Positions 28,101-36,742 of a stretch of DNA of 64,000 nt are shown here, one piece after another (the stretch's first letter is position 1; each line of letters starts with the position of its first letter). The notes under the pieces are model-generated. The model was not told the DNA's origin. It saw nothing but the letters and a program-made list of their open reading frames with translations, and searched no databases. Source of the DNA: CAZGAH01 sp964523295 (GTDB taxonomy: Bacteria > Desulfobacterota > Desulfovibrionia > Desulfovibrionales > Desulfovibrionaceae); the NCBI GenBank assembly GCA_964523295.1, contig CAZGAH010000002.1, forward strand, positions 62,001-126,000, read 5' to 3'. The position numbers were made by a program, and so were the translations under genes.

Positions 28101-29361
28101 CGCGATGCTCGAGCAGTCGCCCAAGGGACCGTGTCTCGTGGTAGCGCCGACGTCGGTCTGCCATAACTGGGACAATGAAATCGCCCGCTTTGCGCCGACG
28201 CTGACGCCCTATACACTGGCCGGCGCCGGCGACCGGGAGGCACTCGTCAGCGGCCTTGGCCCTGGCGACGTGCTCATCACCAGTTACGGGCTCATGAATA
28301 CGTCGTCGGAGTTGCTGGCCGGGCGGGTCTGGCAGGTGGCCGTTTTCGACGAGGCCCAGGCCATCAAGAACACCCAGACCCGGCGCGCCCAGGCCAGCCG
28401 CAAGATCGAGGCCGCCTTTCGCGTCGCCCTGACCGGCACGCCGGTCGAAAACTATCTCGACGAACTCTGGAGCCTCTTCAACACCATCAACCCCGGGCTG
28501 CTGGGAAGCCGGGATTCCTTCCGGCGCCGCTTCGGCATCCCCATCGAGCGCGACCACGACAAGAACGCCCGCCAGGCGCTCAAGGCCCTGCTCCGGCCCT
28601 TCATCCTGCGCCGCACGAAAAGCGCGGTGCTCAGCGAGCTGCCCCCGCGTACCGAATTGACCGTGGATGTCGAGTTGCCGGAGGCGGAGCGCGCCTTTTA
28701 CGAGGCCCTGCGCCGCCGCGCCCTGGAATCGCTGGAGAGTCTGGACAGCCAGGCCCCCGGGCAGCGCAAGATACACATCCTGGCCGAGCTGACCCGCCTG
28801 CGCCGCGCCTGCTGCCATCCCGGGCTGATCGATCCGGGCGCCGGGCTTTCCAGCGCCAAGCTCGACACCTTCCTGGAAATGGTGGACGAACTGCGGCGCA
28901 GCAACCACAAGGCCCTGGTGTTCAGCCAGTTTGTCGGCTACCTGCAGCGCGTGCGCCAGGCCCTGGACCAGGCCGGCGTACGCTATCAGTACCTGGACGG
29001 CAGCACGCCCGCGGCCGAGCGCCAGCGCAGCGTGGCCGCATTCCAGGCCGGCGAGGGCGACCTGTTTCTCATCAGCCTGCGCGCCGGAGGCACCGGGCTC
29101 AACCTCACGGCCGCGGACTACGTCTTCCACCTCGATCCCTGGTGGAATCCGGCCGTCGAAGACCAGGCCTCGGACCGCGCCCATCGCATCGGCCAGAACC
29201 GGCCGGTGACCATCTACCGGCTCATCGTCAAGGACAGCGTGGAGGAAAAAATTCTGCGCCTGCATCGGGACAAGCGCGAGCTGGCCGCCGATCTGCTCGA
29301 GGGAACGGACTCGGGCGTGCGACTCGGCGAAGAGGAACTGCTCGCCCTGCTGCAGGCCTGA
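25165..29361 (+). CDS. SNF2-family DEAD/DEAH helicase, large
   Basis: A 1398-residue protein. The last about 450 residues are a SNF2/Swi2 ATPase: LADDMGLGKTVQT (Walker A Lys about residue 973), VFDEAQAIKN (about 1061), LTGTPVENYLDELWS, and motifs V/VI AGGTGLNLTAAD and DQASDRAHRIGQ. The N-terminal about 930 residues are of unknown fold and look helical, with repeat-like segments. SNF2 enzymes translocate on double-stranded DNA and remodel bound proteins such as RNA polymerase (RapA) or act in defence systems. It begins 15 bases after the PEP-synthase-like gene, so the two are very likely co-transcribed. Confidence 0.85.
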   Translation: MKKASPAELWTMYTQLPEPARLVLQLKALVWPVDLQNLFLDALTAAGGRDTGGKPWRQLTLTNFCGQLKTKGLLDSKSGIAPSLLHRVAVDAVAGKNGKRLVESIKATYPTGRLSMSWDGAHADSPYLLRIRLALYANDPNEFNGRYIPYHDSRDSSAEPHFFDTLFRKDPIDTAWLFSRSPLMQYAIFFIKVGSLFYSGAGTPELDALLAHYAKRRWEPGFEPFRVMLHHIDLLAGNRDALQDYARRQREEAARCNGEVPDDKDSDDPLINATGVEAYLDFLAGRNDAAITGFREAIKRLRKRSRSRKAIPAPPYISMYLLALLRDNAPAQRKEVQALLDIINARDQGKTHNQYAAVQSLLWFTQGMTAKARERVALAFENLPESPLNSAFITMATCVIAPELTRNAEPLLEKRFNRLNETMPMLARIYAEVLERASATPAPYTAYLREACGGDETIRFLSTVEQRDSWERVLEGLNGLLRPEGKKAPRKEGPHKRLAWLLDTDDLDLSVVEQTSKPRLGWTSGRPLALKRLYARDPKLPFTEHDSKVLPALRKEYSTWGWRRVETFVFNLSKALPLLVGHPCILDALTQQPIELVSHTVEVVVKEEAKGYRLSLSHLPAEGEVILEAETPTRFRVIEYAPQLTALQELLGAKGTVVPPQARERVLELIREEGSLLPIRAEVAEADVAVQDGLTTPIMQLQPLGQGLKATLAVRPFGKDGPCYVPGMGAEAVLAVMDGQSRRARRDFKQERAAAKLVVQSCPTLLRLGGSREWDIDDIESSLELLLELQNCPKPVVLEWPEGVSYAVSPPAGSSSLSLTLRKSRDWLQIDGKIRVDESLVVSIQDLLKNIDKSVGQFVPLGEGRFLALTRELQRQLSRLALLSEPAKAGRMVHTLGAAAMLDLVESAGEVDADQAWNELAERIRQAGEHAPSVPSTLQAQLRDYQVEGFTWLSRLAHWGAGACLADDMGLGKTVQTIAAMLEQSPKGPCLVVAPTSVCHNWDNEIARFAPTLTPYTLAGAGDREALVSGLGPGDVLITSYGLMNTSSELLAGRVWQVAVFDEAQAIKNTQTRRAQASRKIEAAFRVALTGTPVENYLDELWSLFNTINPGLLGSRDSFRRRFGIPIERDHDKNARQALKALLRPFILRRTKSAVLSELPPRTELTVDVELPEAERAFYEALRRRALESLESLDSQAPGQRKIHILAELTRLRRACCHPGLIDPGAGLSSAKLDTFLEMVDELRRSNHKALVFSQFVGYLQRVRQALDQAGVRYQYLDGSTPAAERQRSVAAFQAGEGDLFLISLRAGGTGLNLTAADYVFHLDPWWNPAVEDQASDRAHRIGQNRPVTIYRLIVKDSVEEKILRLHRDKRELAADLLEGTDSGVRLGEEELLALLQA

Positions 29362-29447
29362 GCGCCCTCCCCAGATACGCGCGCGGAGATGCCCGGCGCC
29401 GTCGATCCGGGCGCACAGTTCGTCCGCGACGTCCGGCGGCGTCCGGG

Positions 29448-32400
29448 TCAGTTCTGCCTGGCGTTTGGTCCCAGCAGACGCGCGACCACGGACCGCAACA
29501 TGGCCATGCTGACGGGCTTGTCGATGTAATCGTCCATGCCGGCCTCGAGGAACGTCTCTCTGTTGCCGCTCATGGCGTAGGCCGTCATGGCCACGATGGG
29601 GATATTGGCCTTCGGCCCCAGCTCGCGGGACGAACGGATCGTCCGCGTGGCCTGCACGCCGTCCATAACCGGCAACTGGATGTCCATGAGAATGAGGTCG
29701 AAATCCTCCTGGCCAAGGATGCGCAGTACCTCATCGCCGTCGGTGGCCCCCACCACCTCGTAGCCGTCCTTTTCCAGCATCCGCGTCGCGGCGAAGCGGC
29801 TGATCCGGTCGTCTTCGGCAAAGAGGATGCGGGCGCGCTTGCGCGTCGGATCGGGCAGGACCGGCAGCACAGGCTCGGCATGCGCCGTTGCCTTCGACGG
29901 CAGGGCGAAGGGCAGGGTAACATAGATGGACGTTCCACCGGTTTCCGGCGCATCGATCGCAAGCTCGCCACCCAGAAGAATCACCAGTCGCCGCACGATC
30001 GCCAGTCCGAGCCCTGCCCCCTGGTAGCGCCGCGTAAACGAGCCCTCGGCCTGAACGAACGGTTCGAATATCTTTTTGAGCTGGTCGTCGGAAATGCCGA
30101 TCCCGGAGTCGCTGACCTGAAACAGGACCCGCTGTGTTCCGTTCGCCCCGGGCAAGGCGTACGCCTCGACCCGGACCTGGCCGGAATCGGTGAATTTGAC
30201 TGCGTTGCCGACCAGATTGAAAAGAATCTGAAAAATTCCGAACACAGAGTCCCGAAGTTCCGACAGCTCGAAGGATTCCTCGCGCACGACCAGTTTCCCG
30301 GCCTCGATCCGGGACAGATCGAGAATGTCTGAGAGCAGTCTGTTCAAACGCTTCGAGGAGTCGAGCGCGGCGCAGAGAAAATCGCGCTGCTCGTTGTCTA
30401 GCGCCGTTGTCTCCAGGAGCTGGAGCATACCCATCATGCCGTTCAGCGGGGTGCGTATCTCGTGGCTCATGTTGGCCAGAAACTCCGATTTGGCGTGATT
30501 GGCGGCCTCCGCCTGCTCCCTGGCCTGGATCAGGCCGCTTTCGGCCTGCTTGAACCCGGTCACGTCCTCGGCAATTCCGGCCACCCGCGCGACATTGCCG
30601 TGCGCGTCGAATATGGGCCAGAACCGTGCCCGGACCCACGTCACCCCCCCGTGCGCATCGACTAGGCGATACTCCGGAAACTCCCCTGGCTGACGGACAT
30701 CGGCGCGCGCGCGATGCAGGAAGGCGAGCACCGTTTCCTGATCGTCCGCGGGCAAGGCCTCCATCCAGGAGAACGGCTCGTCGTACAGCCTCTCCCGTGG
30801 GCGCCCCCACATCGTTTCATACGCGGGACTGACGTAGTACACGGTATTCCAGTCCGGCGAAACGAGCCAGAACACCTCAGTGATATTTTCCGTCAGCTGC
30901 CGGAAACGCTCTTCGCTCTCCCGCAGCGCCTCCTCGGCCTGCCTGCGCTCCACGACCGCCTGAATGCTTTTCAGGAATGTCATGACCTGCGACAGATCGT
31001 CCACGGTGTAATCGGCGCTCCGATTGGCTACGGCGGCGACCGCGGTCATACGTCCGCGGGTAATGAAGGGGATGACGAGGAGCCTGGAAACCGGCGTATG
31101 CCCCGGGGGCAGGCCTTTCTTGGCCGGATGAGCGGCGGAATAGTCGTTCATGATCAACGGTTCGCGCCGCCGCACCGCTTCCGCCCAGACCCCCGCGTCG
31201 GCAATGGGGAACTCCATGGGCTTGTTCACGATCCGGCAGCCGCGCATGGCCTCGCCGCTCCAGGCGTGGATGGTCATGACCGACTCGTCCGCGTTCATGA
31301 ACCCGAAAAAGCCGAACTCGCTGCCAGTCATGCGCACAATGGCCTCCAGGACCTGGTCATAGGCGCCCCTTGCGTCGGTCTCGATGAGCAGGGCGACGTT
31401 CCAGAGCGCCTCCAGCCGCGTATTGGCCAGGCGCAAGGCATCCTCCGCCTGTTTGCGCGCCGAGATGTCCGAGAGCACCGTGGCGAACTGGCCGTCAGCC
31501 GTGCGAAAGGCCTTCACCTCGAGATGCCGGCCCAACTCCCGGGAATAGCGCTCGAAGCGGACCGGCTCTCCCGTGCGGGCGACTTGACCAAAAGTCTCGA
31601 ACCAGAAGGCATCGACCCCGGGCATGACCTCGGTTACCGTCTTGTCCAGAACCTCCGCGGGGCTTCGCTCCAGCATCCGCTCGAAGGCCGGATTCACGGC
31701 CCTGAAACGGAAATCACGCGCCTGCCCCCGCTCGTCAGGGACGATTTCCCCCAGCGCGAAGCCATCGAGCATCTCGCGGAAGAGCATAGCGTAATCCTGC
31801 TGGGCCCGTTCCGCCGTGCGCTCCAGAGTCTGGTCGCGGAACACGAGCACCACGCCCAGAATGGTTCCATCCTCGGCGAGAATCGGCGCGGCGCTGTCCG
31901 CAATGGGACGCTCGGCGCCATCTCGGGAGATAAGCAGTGTATGGTTGGCCAGGCCGACGATCGTGCCCTCGCGCAGCACCTTGTCAACCGGGTTCTCCAC
32001 CGTGCGTCGGGTATCCTCGTTCACGATGCGGAATACCTCGGGCAGGAGCCGGCCCCTGGCATCATCGACAGTCCAACCGGTCAATGTCTCGGCCACGGCA
32101 TTGAGCAGCTCCACCCGCCCGTCCGCATCGCAAGCGATGACGCCGTCGCCGATCGAGCGCAGCGTGGCCGACTGGCGCTCCTCGCTGGCACGCAGGGAGT
32201 CTTCCGCCTGCTTGCGCTCGGTGACGTCGGAAAGCACCTGGCCGATCAGACGGTCGGACGTGCGAAATACCTTCACTTCCAGATGCCGCCGCAGCTCCGG
32301 GACATAGCGCTCGAAACGGACGGGGACGCCGGTCCGGGCCACTTGATTGAAATACTCCAGCCAAGACGCACGTTGACTCGGGAAAATGTCCACGATTCCC

Positions 32401-33953
32401 TTGCCCACGACATCGATGGAGGAGTAGCCGAGCAGGGCCTCGAAGGCCGGATTCACGGACAGAAAACGGAATGCCTGCTTGGCTCTCTGTTCTTCCGGAA
32501 GCATTTCTCCCAGGGCGAAGCCGTCCAGCATCTCCTGGAACAGCATGGCGTAATCCTGCCTGGCCTTCTCCGCCTCGCGCTCGAGCGTCTGGTCGCGGAA
32601 CACGAGCACCACGCCCAGGATGTCATCCCCGCCCGAGCGAATGGGCGCGGCGCTGTCCGCGATGGGCTGCTCCGTGCCGTCCCTGGCGATGAGCAGCGTA
32701 TGATTGGCCAGGCCGACAATCTTGCCCTCGCGAAGTACTTTGGTGACGGGATTCTCGACTGTGAGCCGCGTCTCTTCGTTGACAATGCGGAAGACCTCTT
32801 CCAGTGGCCGGCCACGGGCGTCATCCTGGTGCCAGCCGGTCAGGGCCTCGGCCACGGGGTTGAGCATCTCGACGCAGCCCGCGGCATCGGTGGAAATGAC
32901 CGCGTCGCCGATGCTGCGCAAAGTGACGGCCTGGCGCTCCAGGCCGATGCGCTGCTCCCGCTCCGCCTGAGAAAGCTCCTTGAAATGGTCCTTCTGATTG
33001 CGCAGCCAGATGATGTAGCCCAGGCCAAACACGGCCAGGGCAAGGCAGACCAGCAACCCGGTAAACAGCCGGGATTGCATCTGCCACTGGGAAAACACCT
33101 CCTGCGCGTCCTCCTTGGCAATCAAGTACCAGGGGGTGCCCGGAACGGGCAGGGCGCAGGCCAGGACATCCACGCCCCGGTAATCCTTGGCCTGAACGAT
33201 GCCGGAACGGCCGTTCACTGCCATGGCGCCAACCACTTCGTCGGAAACGGGAATGCGCAGGACCAGCGCGGCGTCGGACCTGAAGCGCAGGTCGTTGAGA
33301 AAGAGCACCTGATCGCCATCACGCTGCACGAGCAACGTTTCCCCACTCTCGCTGGGCACAGGCCAGGATTGTATCAGCGGGTAGAGAAAAACGCGGGGAT
33401 CGCAGACGAGCACAATGGCCCCCACGGGCTCGCCTTCAGGCTCGGCTTGAACAAAAACCGGAACGATCAGGCTGAGATGCGGCGGTTGCCCGGGGTGATC
33501 GTGCAGCGACGTAAAGAACGGCTCCCGCGTGTTCAATGCAGTTGCCAGCGTCTGTTCGATCTCGGAAACGTCTTCGCTGTCGCCCTTGATTGTGAGACGA
33601 ATCCGCCCTTCCCGGTCGACCAGGTGTACGCCGCCGTATCTGTAGTTCTCGGCGATGCTCGTCAGACGCGTCCGCATCCGTTGCTCTTGAACGGGATCCC
33701 TGGTCTCCAGAACGCTGGCGACGTTTTCGGCCAGGAAAGGACTTTCCATGAGCACGCGCGCATCGCCCAGGCGCTCGTTGCGCCAGTTCGTAATCTGCTC
33801 CACTTTGAGTTCTGCTATGGAAGCAAGATTCGCTTCTGCCTGACGCCGCAGGCTGCGCTCCTGCGCCGCATGGAACCAGAAACCGCCCCCCAGCACGACA
33901 ACCAGGGCCACAGCCAACAGCTGCGCCATCCACAAAGGAACAAATCGGTACAT
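29448..33953 (-). CDS. hybrid histidine kinase with Cache sensor, multiple PAS/GAF domains and REC
   Basis: A 1501-residue membrane kinase. TM1 (about 6-28), an extracytoplasmic Cache-like sensor, TM2 (about 294-317), a tandemly duplicated pair of PAS domains (about 335-840), a GAF domain, another PAS, HisKA (FLANMSHEIRTPLN, His about 1162), HATPase and a C-terminal REC (ILMDIQLPVMDG, Asp about 1421). Between the HisKA helix and the ATPase N-box the sequence jumps from DSVFGIF directly to QILFNLVGNAV, so some 35-40 residues usually present are missing. Either the gene carries a deletion or the assembly is collapsed there. Start ATG 33953 is chosen at the membrane helix; an upstream ATG at 34031 lacks a ribosome-binding site. 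Confidence 0.85.
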   Translation of the reverse strand: MYRFVPLWMAQLLAVALVVVLGGGFWFHAAQERSLRRQAEANLASIAELKVEQITNWRNERLGDARVLMESPFLAENVASVLETRDPVQEQRMRTRLTSIAENYRYGGVHLVDREGRIRLTIKGDSEDVSEIEQTLATALNTREPFFTSLHDHPGQPPHLSLIVPVFVQAEPEGEPVGAIVLVCDPRVFLYPLIQSWPVPSESGETLLVQRDGDQVLFLNDLRFRSDAALVLRIPVSDEVVGAMAVNGRSGIVQAKDYRGVDVLACALPVPGTPWYLIAKEDAQEVFSQWQMQSRLFTGLLVCLALAVFGLGYIIWLRNQKDHFKELSQAEREQRIGLERQAVTLRSIGDAVISTDAAGCVEMLNPVAEALTGWHQDDARGRPLEEVFRIVNEETRLTVENPVTKVLREGKIVGLANHTLLIARDGTEQPIADSAAPIRSGGDDILGVVLVFRDQTLEREAEKARQDYAMLFQEMLDGFALGEMLPEEQRAKQAFRFLSVNPAFEALLGYSSIDVVGKGIVDIFPSQRASWLEYFNQVARTGVPVRFERYVPELRRHLEVKVFRTSDRLIGQVLSDVTERKQAEDSLRASEERQSATLRSIGDGVIACDADGRVELLNAVAETLTGWTVDDARGRLLPEVFRIVNEDTRRTVENPVDKVLREGTIVGLANHTLLISRDGAERPIADSAAPILAEDGTILGVVLVFRDQTLERTAERAQQDYAMLFREMLDGFALGEIVPDERGQARDFRFRAVNPAFERMLERSPAEVLDKTVTEVMPGVDAFWFETFGQVARTGEPVRFERYSRELGRHLEVKAFRTADGQFATVLSDISARKQAEDALRLANTRLEALWNVALLIETDARGAYDQVLEAIVRMTGSEFGFFGFMNADESVMTIHAWSGEAMRGCRIVNKPMEFPIADAGVWAEAVRRREPLIMNDYSAAHPAKKGLPPGHTPVSRLLVIPFITRGRMTAVAAVANRSADYTVDDLSQVMTFLKSIQAVVERRQAEEALRESEERFRQLTENITEVFWLVSPDWNTVYYVSPAYETMWGRPRERLYDEPFSWMEALPADDQETVLAFLHRARADVRQPGEFPEYRLVDAHGGVTWVRARFWPIFDAHGNVARVAGIAEDVTGFKQAESGLIQAREQAEAANHAKSEFLANMSHEIRTPLNGMMGMLQLLETTALDNEQRDFLCAALDSSKRLNRLLSDILDLSRIEAGKLVVREESFELSELRDSVFGIFQILFNLVGNAVKFTDSGQVRVEAYALPGANGTQRVLFQVSDSGIGISDDQLKKIFEPFVQAEGSFTRRYQGAGLGLAIVRRLVILLGGELAIDAPETGGTSIYVTLPFALPSKATAHAEPVLPVLPDPTRKRARILFAEDDRISRFAATRMLEKDGYEVVGATDGDEVLRILGQEDFDLILMDIQLPVMDGVQATRTIRSSRELGPKANIPIVAMTAYAMSGNRETFLEAGMDDYIDKPVSMAMLRSVVARLLGPNARQN
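31430..32945 (-). repeat. tandem duplication of a PAS-PAS module inside the hybrid kinase
   Basis: Two adjacent copies of about 250 codons (roughly 32945-32190 and 32185-31430) share most residues: 'TLRSIGD.VI', 'VFRIVNE.TR.TVENPV', 'VGLANHTLLI', 'LGVVLVFRDQTLE', 'DYAMLF.EMLDGFALGE' and 'RHLEVK.FRT' appear in both. A recent duplication within the gene is the simplest explanation. Confidence 0.8.
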
Positions 33954-34365
33954 GGAAAACCCGCAATGTGACAAAATTGTGACGAGATACAGAACCGTCC
34001 CAGTCCCCGGTTCAGCTGCATACCTCGCCATGAAGATCTGGTCAAGGCCATATTTTGAACGGCTGCCTGATTGCCCGTTGCCGCAATCGCTCCAGCATCA
34101 TGTCGAAACCGGCGGTATGCGAACGGATAAAACAGCCATACTGCATGACAAACACGCTATCGTCAGTGGCACGAGTGCAAAAGACGCCGGGCATTATCAC
34201 TATTCAATGCCCGTATCTTTTCCCGTTCGAGCGAGGGGGCGTCCAGCGACTGAAGCGTTCGGAAATGGCAAATTCGTTGCGATAAAACCGCCTCGCATCC
34301 TTCACACGGCGCTCGTGACAACGTGAATGCCGACCGGTCAAAAAGGTCACACCTCTCTGCCGGCC
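33954..34365. other. region between kinase start and cardiolipin synthase end
   Basis: About 412 bases with no supported gene. It should hold the kinase promoter (leftward). A leftward TTGACC with TATGCA 17 bases on lies near 34051-34023. A terminator-like hairpin downstream of cls lies at 34188-34213. Confidence 0.4.
34188..34213 (-). terminator. hairpin downstream of cls
   Basis: CGGGCATT (34188-34195) and AATGCCCG (34206-34213) are perfect 8-base arms around a 10-base loop. On the minus strand a short T-run (TCTTTT) follows a few bases after the stem. It is about 150 bases beyond the cls stop. Confidence 0.4.
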
Positions 34366-35799
34366 TCAAAGGATCGGAGACAGCAAGCGCGCGATTTTCA
34401 CGGCGGCCTTGAACAGCCAGCTGCGGCGGTCGTAGTCGTGGGCGAAGCTTTGGACACAATTGGCAAAGTCGCGCAGGAGCATGGTCTCGACGGCGCGCAC
34501 GAAGCCCGGATCCAGGACGGCCATGGTGATTTCGAAGTTCAGCCGGAAGGAGCGGTTGTCGCAGTTGGCGGTGCCCACGGAGGCCATGACATCGTCCACG
34601 AGCATGACCTTCTGGTGCAGGAACCCGGGCGTATAGCGAAAGAATTTGACGCCCAGCGTTTCCAGGGCCGGGAAATAGGAGAACGATGCCAGGTAGACCA
34701 TTTTGTGATCCGGCTTGAGCGGGAGCATGATCCGCACGTCCACGCCGCGCAGCACGGCCAGTTGCAACGCGCAGACGACCTCGTCGTCGGGCACGAAATA
34801 AGGGCTGACGATCCACAGCCGGTGTTTGGCCGCGTTGATGCAGTGGACGAAGAACAGGTCGCAGGTCTCGAGTTCGNNNNNNNNNNGACCGGTGGGCAGG
34901 GCCAGGATTTTCATATTGCCCGAGGGTGCCGGCCGGATTGTCCAGTCCAGCGGGGGCACGGTGCGCGTAGACCAGAACCAGTCCTCCAGGAAGGAGAGCT
35001 GGACCAGCGTGGCCACCGGGCCCTGGAACCGGGCGTGGGTGTCGCGCCAGGGACCGAAGCGGCGGTCGCGGCCCATGTATTCGTCGCCCACGTTGAGCCC
35101 GCCCACGAACGCGACCTCCCCGTCGGTGATGACAATTTTGCGATGATTCCGGAAATTGAGCTGAAAGCGGTTGCTCCAGCCCTGCGTCGTGTTGAAGGGG
35201 TGCGCGTCCACGCCGGCCTGACGGAGCTCCTCAATATAGGCGTCGGGCAGGGTATGGCTGCCGACCTCGTCGTAGAGCAGCAGCACCTTCACCCCGGCCC
35301 AGGCCTTGGCGCAGAGCCTGGCCTTGAGCTGGCGTCCGAGTTCGTCGTCATGGATAATGAAGAACTGCACGAGCACGTAGTGTCGGGCCTGGTCGATGGC
35401 GGCAAAAATGGCGTCAAAGGTCTGCTGTCCGTCGACGAGCAGCTCGGCGTGATTGCTCGTGGTAAAGGGCACGCTGGCCAGGTGCTCGAGCGGCGAGAAT
35501 TCCGTTTCCGCGCCCTGCAGCGGGGAGGTGAACTCGCCGCGGTATTTGTCCAGGGCCCCGGAAATGGCGTGAATTTCGAGATCGCCCTCCCGGCGCGCGT
35601 CCACGTAGCCCTGAAAACGATTGCGCCCGAGCACCCAATAGAGCGGCACGGCGACATAGGGCACGACGATCATGGCCATGACCCAGGCCACGGCCCCCTG
35701 CGACGAGCGCGCCGTAAACAGGGCGCGCAACGCGGAGATGATGCCGATCAGATGGAAGCAGCCGACAAGGACGGCCAGCAGAACCCGGTAGTCGCTCAA
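34366..35799 (-). CDS. cls: cardiolipin synthase (PLD family)
   Basis: About 477 residues. Two N-terminal membrane helices (about 7-25 and 37-58) precede two phospholipase-D HKD motifs: NHRKIVITDGEVAFVGG and FLHQKVMLVDDVMASVGTANCDNRSF. It condenses phosphatidylglycerol to cardiolipin in the inner membrane. A 10-N gap (34877-34886) falls where the family has a short loop before the ELETC segment; the frame is preserved, so only about 3 residues are unknown. No strong start signal is seen, but the N-terminus fits the family. Confidence 0.88.
   Translation of the reverse strand: MSDYRVLLAVLVGCFHLIGIISALRALFTARSSQGAVAWVMAMIVVPYVAVPLYWVLGRNRFQGYVDARREGDLEIHAISGALDKYRGEFTSPLQGAETEFSPLEHLASVPFTTSNHAELLVDGQQTFDAIFAAIDQARHYVLVQFFIIHDDELGRQLKARLCAKAWAGVKVLLLYDEVGSHTLPDAYIEELRQAGVDAHPFNTTQGWSNRFQLNFRNHRKIVITDGEVAFVGGLNVGDEYMGRDRRFGPWRDTHARFQGPVATLVQLSFLEDWFWSTRTVPPLDWTIRPAPSGNMKILALPTGXXXXELETCDLFFVHCINAAKHRLWIVSPYFVPDDEVVCALQLAVLRGVDVRIMLPLKPDHKMVYLASFSYFPALETLGVKFFRYTPGFLHQKVMLVDDVMASVGTANCDNRSFRLNFEITMAVLDPGFVRAVETMLLRDFANCVQSFAHDYDRRSWLFKAAVKIARLLSPIL
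34877..34886. other. assembly gap (10 N) inside cls
   Basis: Ten N bases; the cls frame continues across it. Confidence 0.95.
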
Positions 35800-35995
35800 A
35801 GAGCCTCCCCCCGCAGGCGTGGCATTGCTATGGCCCGGCGCGTATCCCCCCAGGCGACAAAACAGAATGCCCTCGCTGCAATTCGGCTCGAAATCGAATC
35901 GTGGCGGCAGACGCCTTCTGGATTCGGGACCTTTTCAATGCGCCCGTGCGGTGTGGATGTCAAGGAGTGTGCTGCCTTTCGCCCCGCGATGAAAC

Positions 35996-36024
35996 TTGAC
36001 ACACACGACGCCATTACTTACATA
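35996..36024 (+). promoter_or_regulatory. candidate promoter for the RelE/Xre operon
   Basis: TTGACA (35996-36001) and TACATA (36019-36024) are 17 bases apart. The -10 is weak (3 of 6 matches). A repeated ACTTACAT motif covers 36016-36032. The predicted transcript start would fall at about the toxin ATG, implying a very short or absent leader. Confidence 0.35.
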
Positions 36025-36030
36025 ACTTAC

Positions 36031-36279
36031 ATGCGCACAGTAATTGCCACGAGAACGGCCAGAAGGCACCTGAAAGAGATTCCTGCGCACGATCAAGGGC
36101 CAATCCGTGCGGCGATCCGCGACCTCGCGAACTGGCCTGACTGCCGCAACGTCAAGGCCCTGAAAGGGAGCGCGGGGTATCGGCTTCGTGTGGGCCGCTA
36201 CCGCGTGTTGTTCACAGTCGAAGAAAAAGACATTGTCGTCACGGAGGTCACAAAACGCGATGAGCGCACCTATCACTGA
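36031..36279 (+). CDS. RelE/ParE-family toxin
   Basis: An 82-residue small basic protein with the RelE/HigB-like pattern: a TARRHLKEIP helix, then VKALKGSAGYRLRVGRYRVLF and a C-terminal IVVTEVTKRDERTY. Such toxins usually cleave mRNA at the ribosome. ATG 36031 is chosen over an in-frame ATG at 35989 because the conserved N-terminus begins there. It overlaps the next gene by 20 bases, and the toxin-first order is HigBA-like. Confidence 0.8.
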   Translation: MRTVIATRTARRHLKEIPAHDQGPIRAAIRDLANWPDCRNVKALKGSAGYRLRVGRYRVLFTVEEKDIVVTEVTKRDERTYH

Positions 36280-36601
36280 ATACCAGATTATTCGCGGCCC
36301 GGACGGAGCGCCCTTGTACGTGCTTGTGCCCTGGGAAGAGTATGAAGAAACGTTCGGGGGGCGGCCTGACGATGAGGTTCGTATCCCCTTCGAGGTCGTC
36401 GAGGCGAATCTGGACGGCGAAAGCCTGGTCAAGGCCTGGCGCGAACATCTCAAGCTGACGCAGGCCGAGGTTGCGCGGCGCATGGGGGTCTCGCGCGCAG
36501 CGCTAGCCCAGATGGAGGCGCCAGGCGTCAAGAATCGGGTGTCCACGCTCAAGAAGATTGCGCTGGCCATGGGCGTGGAGTGGGAGCAACTGCGGGAGTG
36601 A
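36260..36601 (+). CDS. Xre-type HTH antitoxin
   Basis: A 113-residue protein. The N-terminal about 45 residues are likely the toxin-binding part. The C-terminal 60 residues contain a helix-turn-helix of the Cro/CI type (LTQAEVARRMGVSRAALAQME). The start at ATG 36260 lies inside the toxin gene. It would neutralise the toxin and repress the operon. A 7-bp-stem hairpin (36665-36671 with 36680-36686) follows the gene. Confidence 0.8.
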   Translation: MSAPITEYQIIRGPDGAPLYVLVPWEEYEETFGGRPDDEVRIPFEVVEANLDGESLVKAWREHLKLTQAEVARRMGVSRAALAQMEAPGVKNRVSTLKKIALAMGVEWEQLRE

Positions 36602-36664
36602 GTGCCACAATCCGGGAGGGCGTCATGAGGGTGCGCGAAAACCTCTTGAGGATCAGCAGGCGGG

Positions 36665-36686
36665 GTTCAGGCGGAAAGCCCTGAAC
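36665..36686 (+). terminator. weak hairpin after the toxin-antitoxin pair
   Basis: GTTCAGG (36665-36671) pairs with CCTGAAC (36680-36686) around an 8-base loop. No T-run follows, so a terminator role is only possible. Confidence 0.25.
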
Positions 36687-36742
36687 GGTTCCGGGGAATG
36701 GCGTACTGTCCGGTTCCGGGACCGGGACCCTGTGGCGGTTCG

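Noticed and set aside
30714..33971. 1085-codon open frame antisense to the hybrid kinase
   Set aside because: Mirror of a GC-rich coding region with no domain signature.
34877..34886. Runs of N as biological features
   Set aside because: They are scaffold gaps of nominal length; the genes on both sides are simply interrupted.
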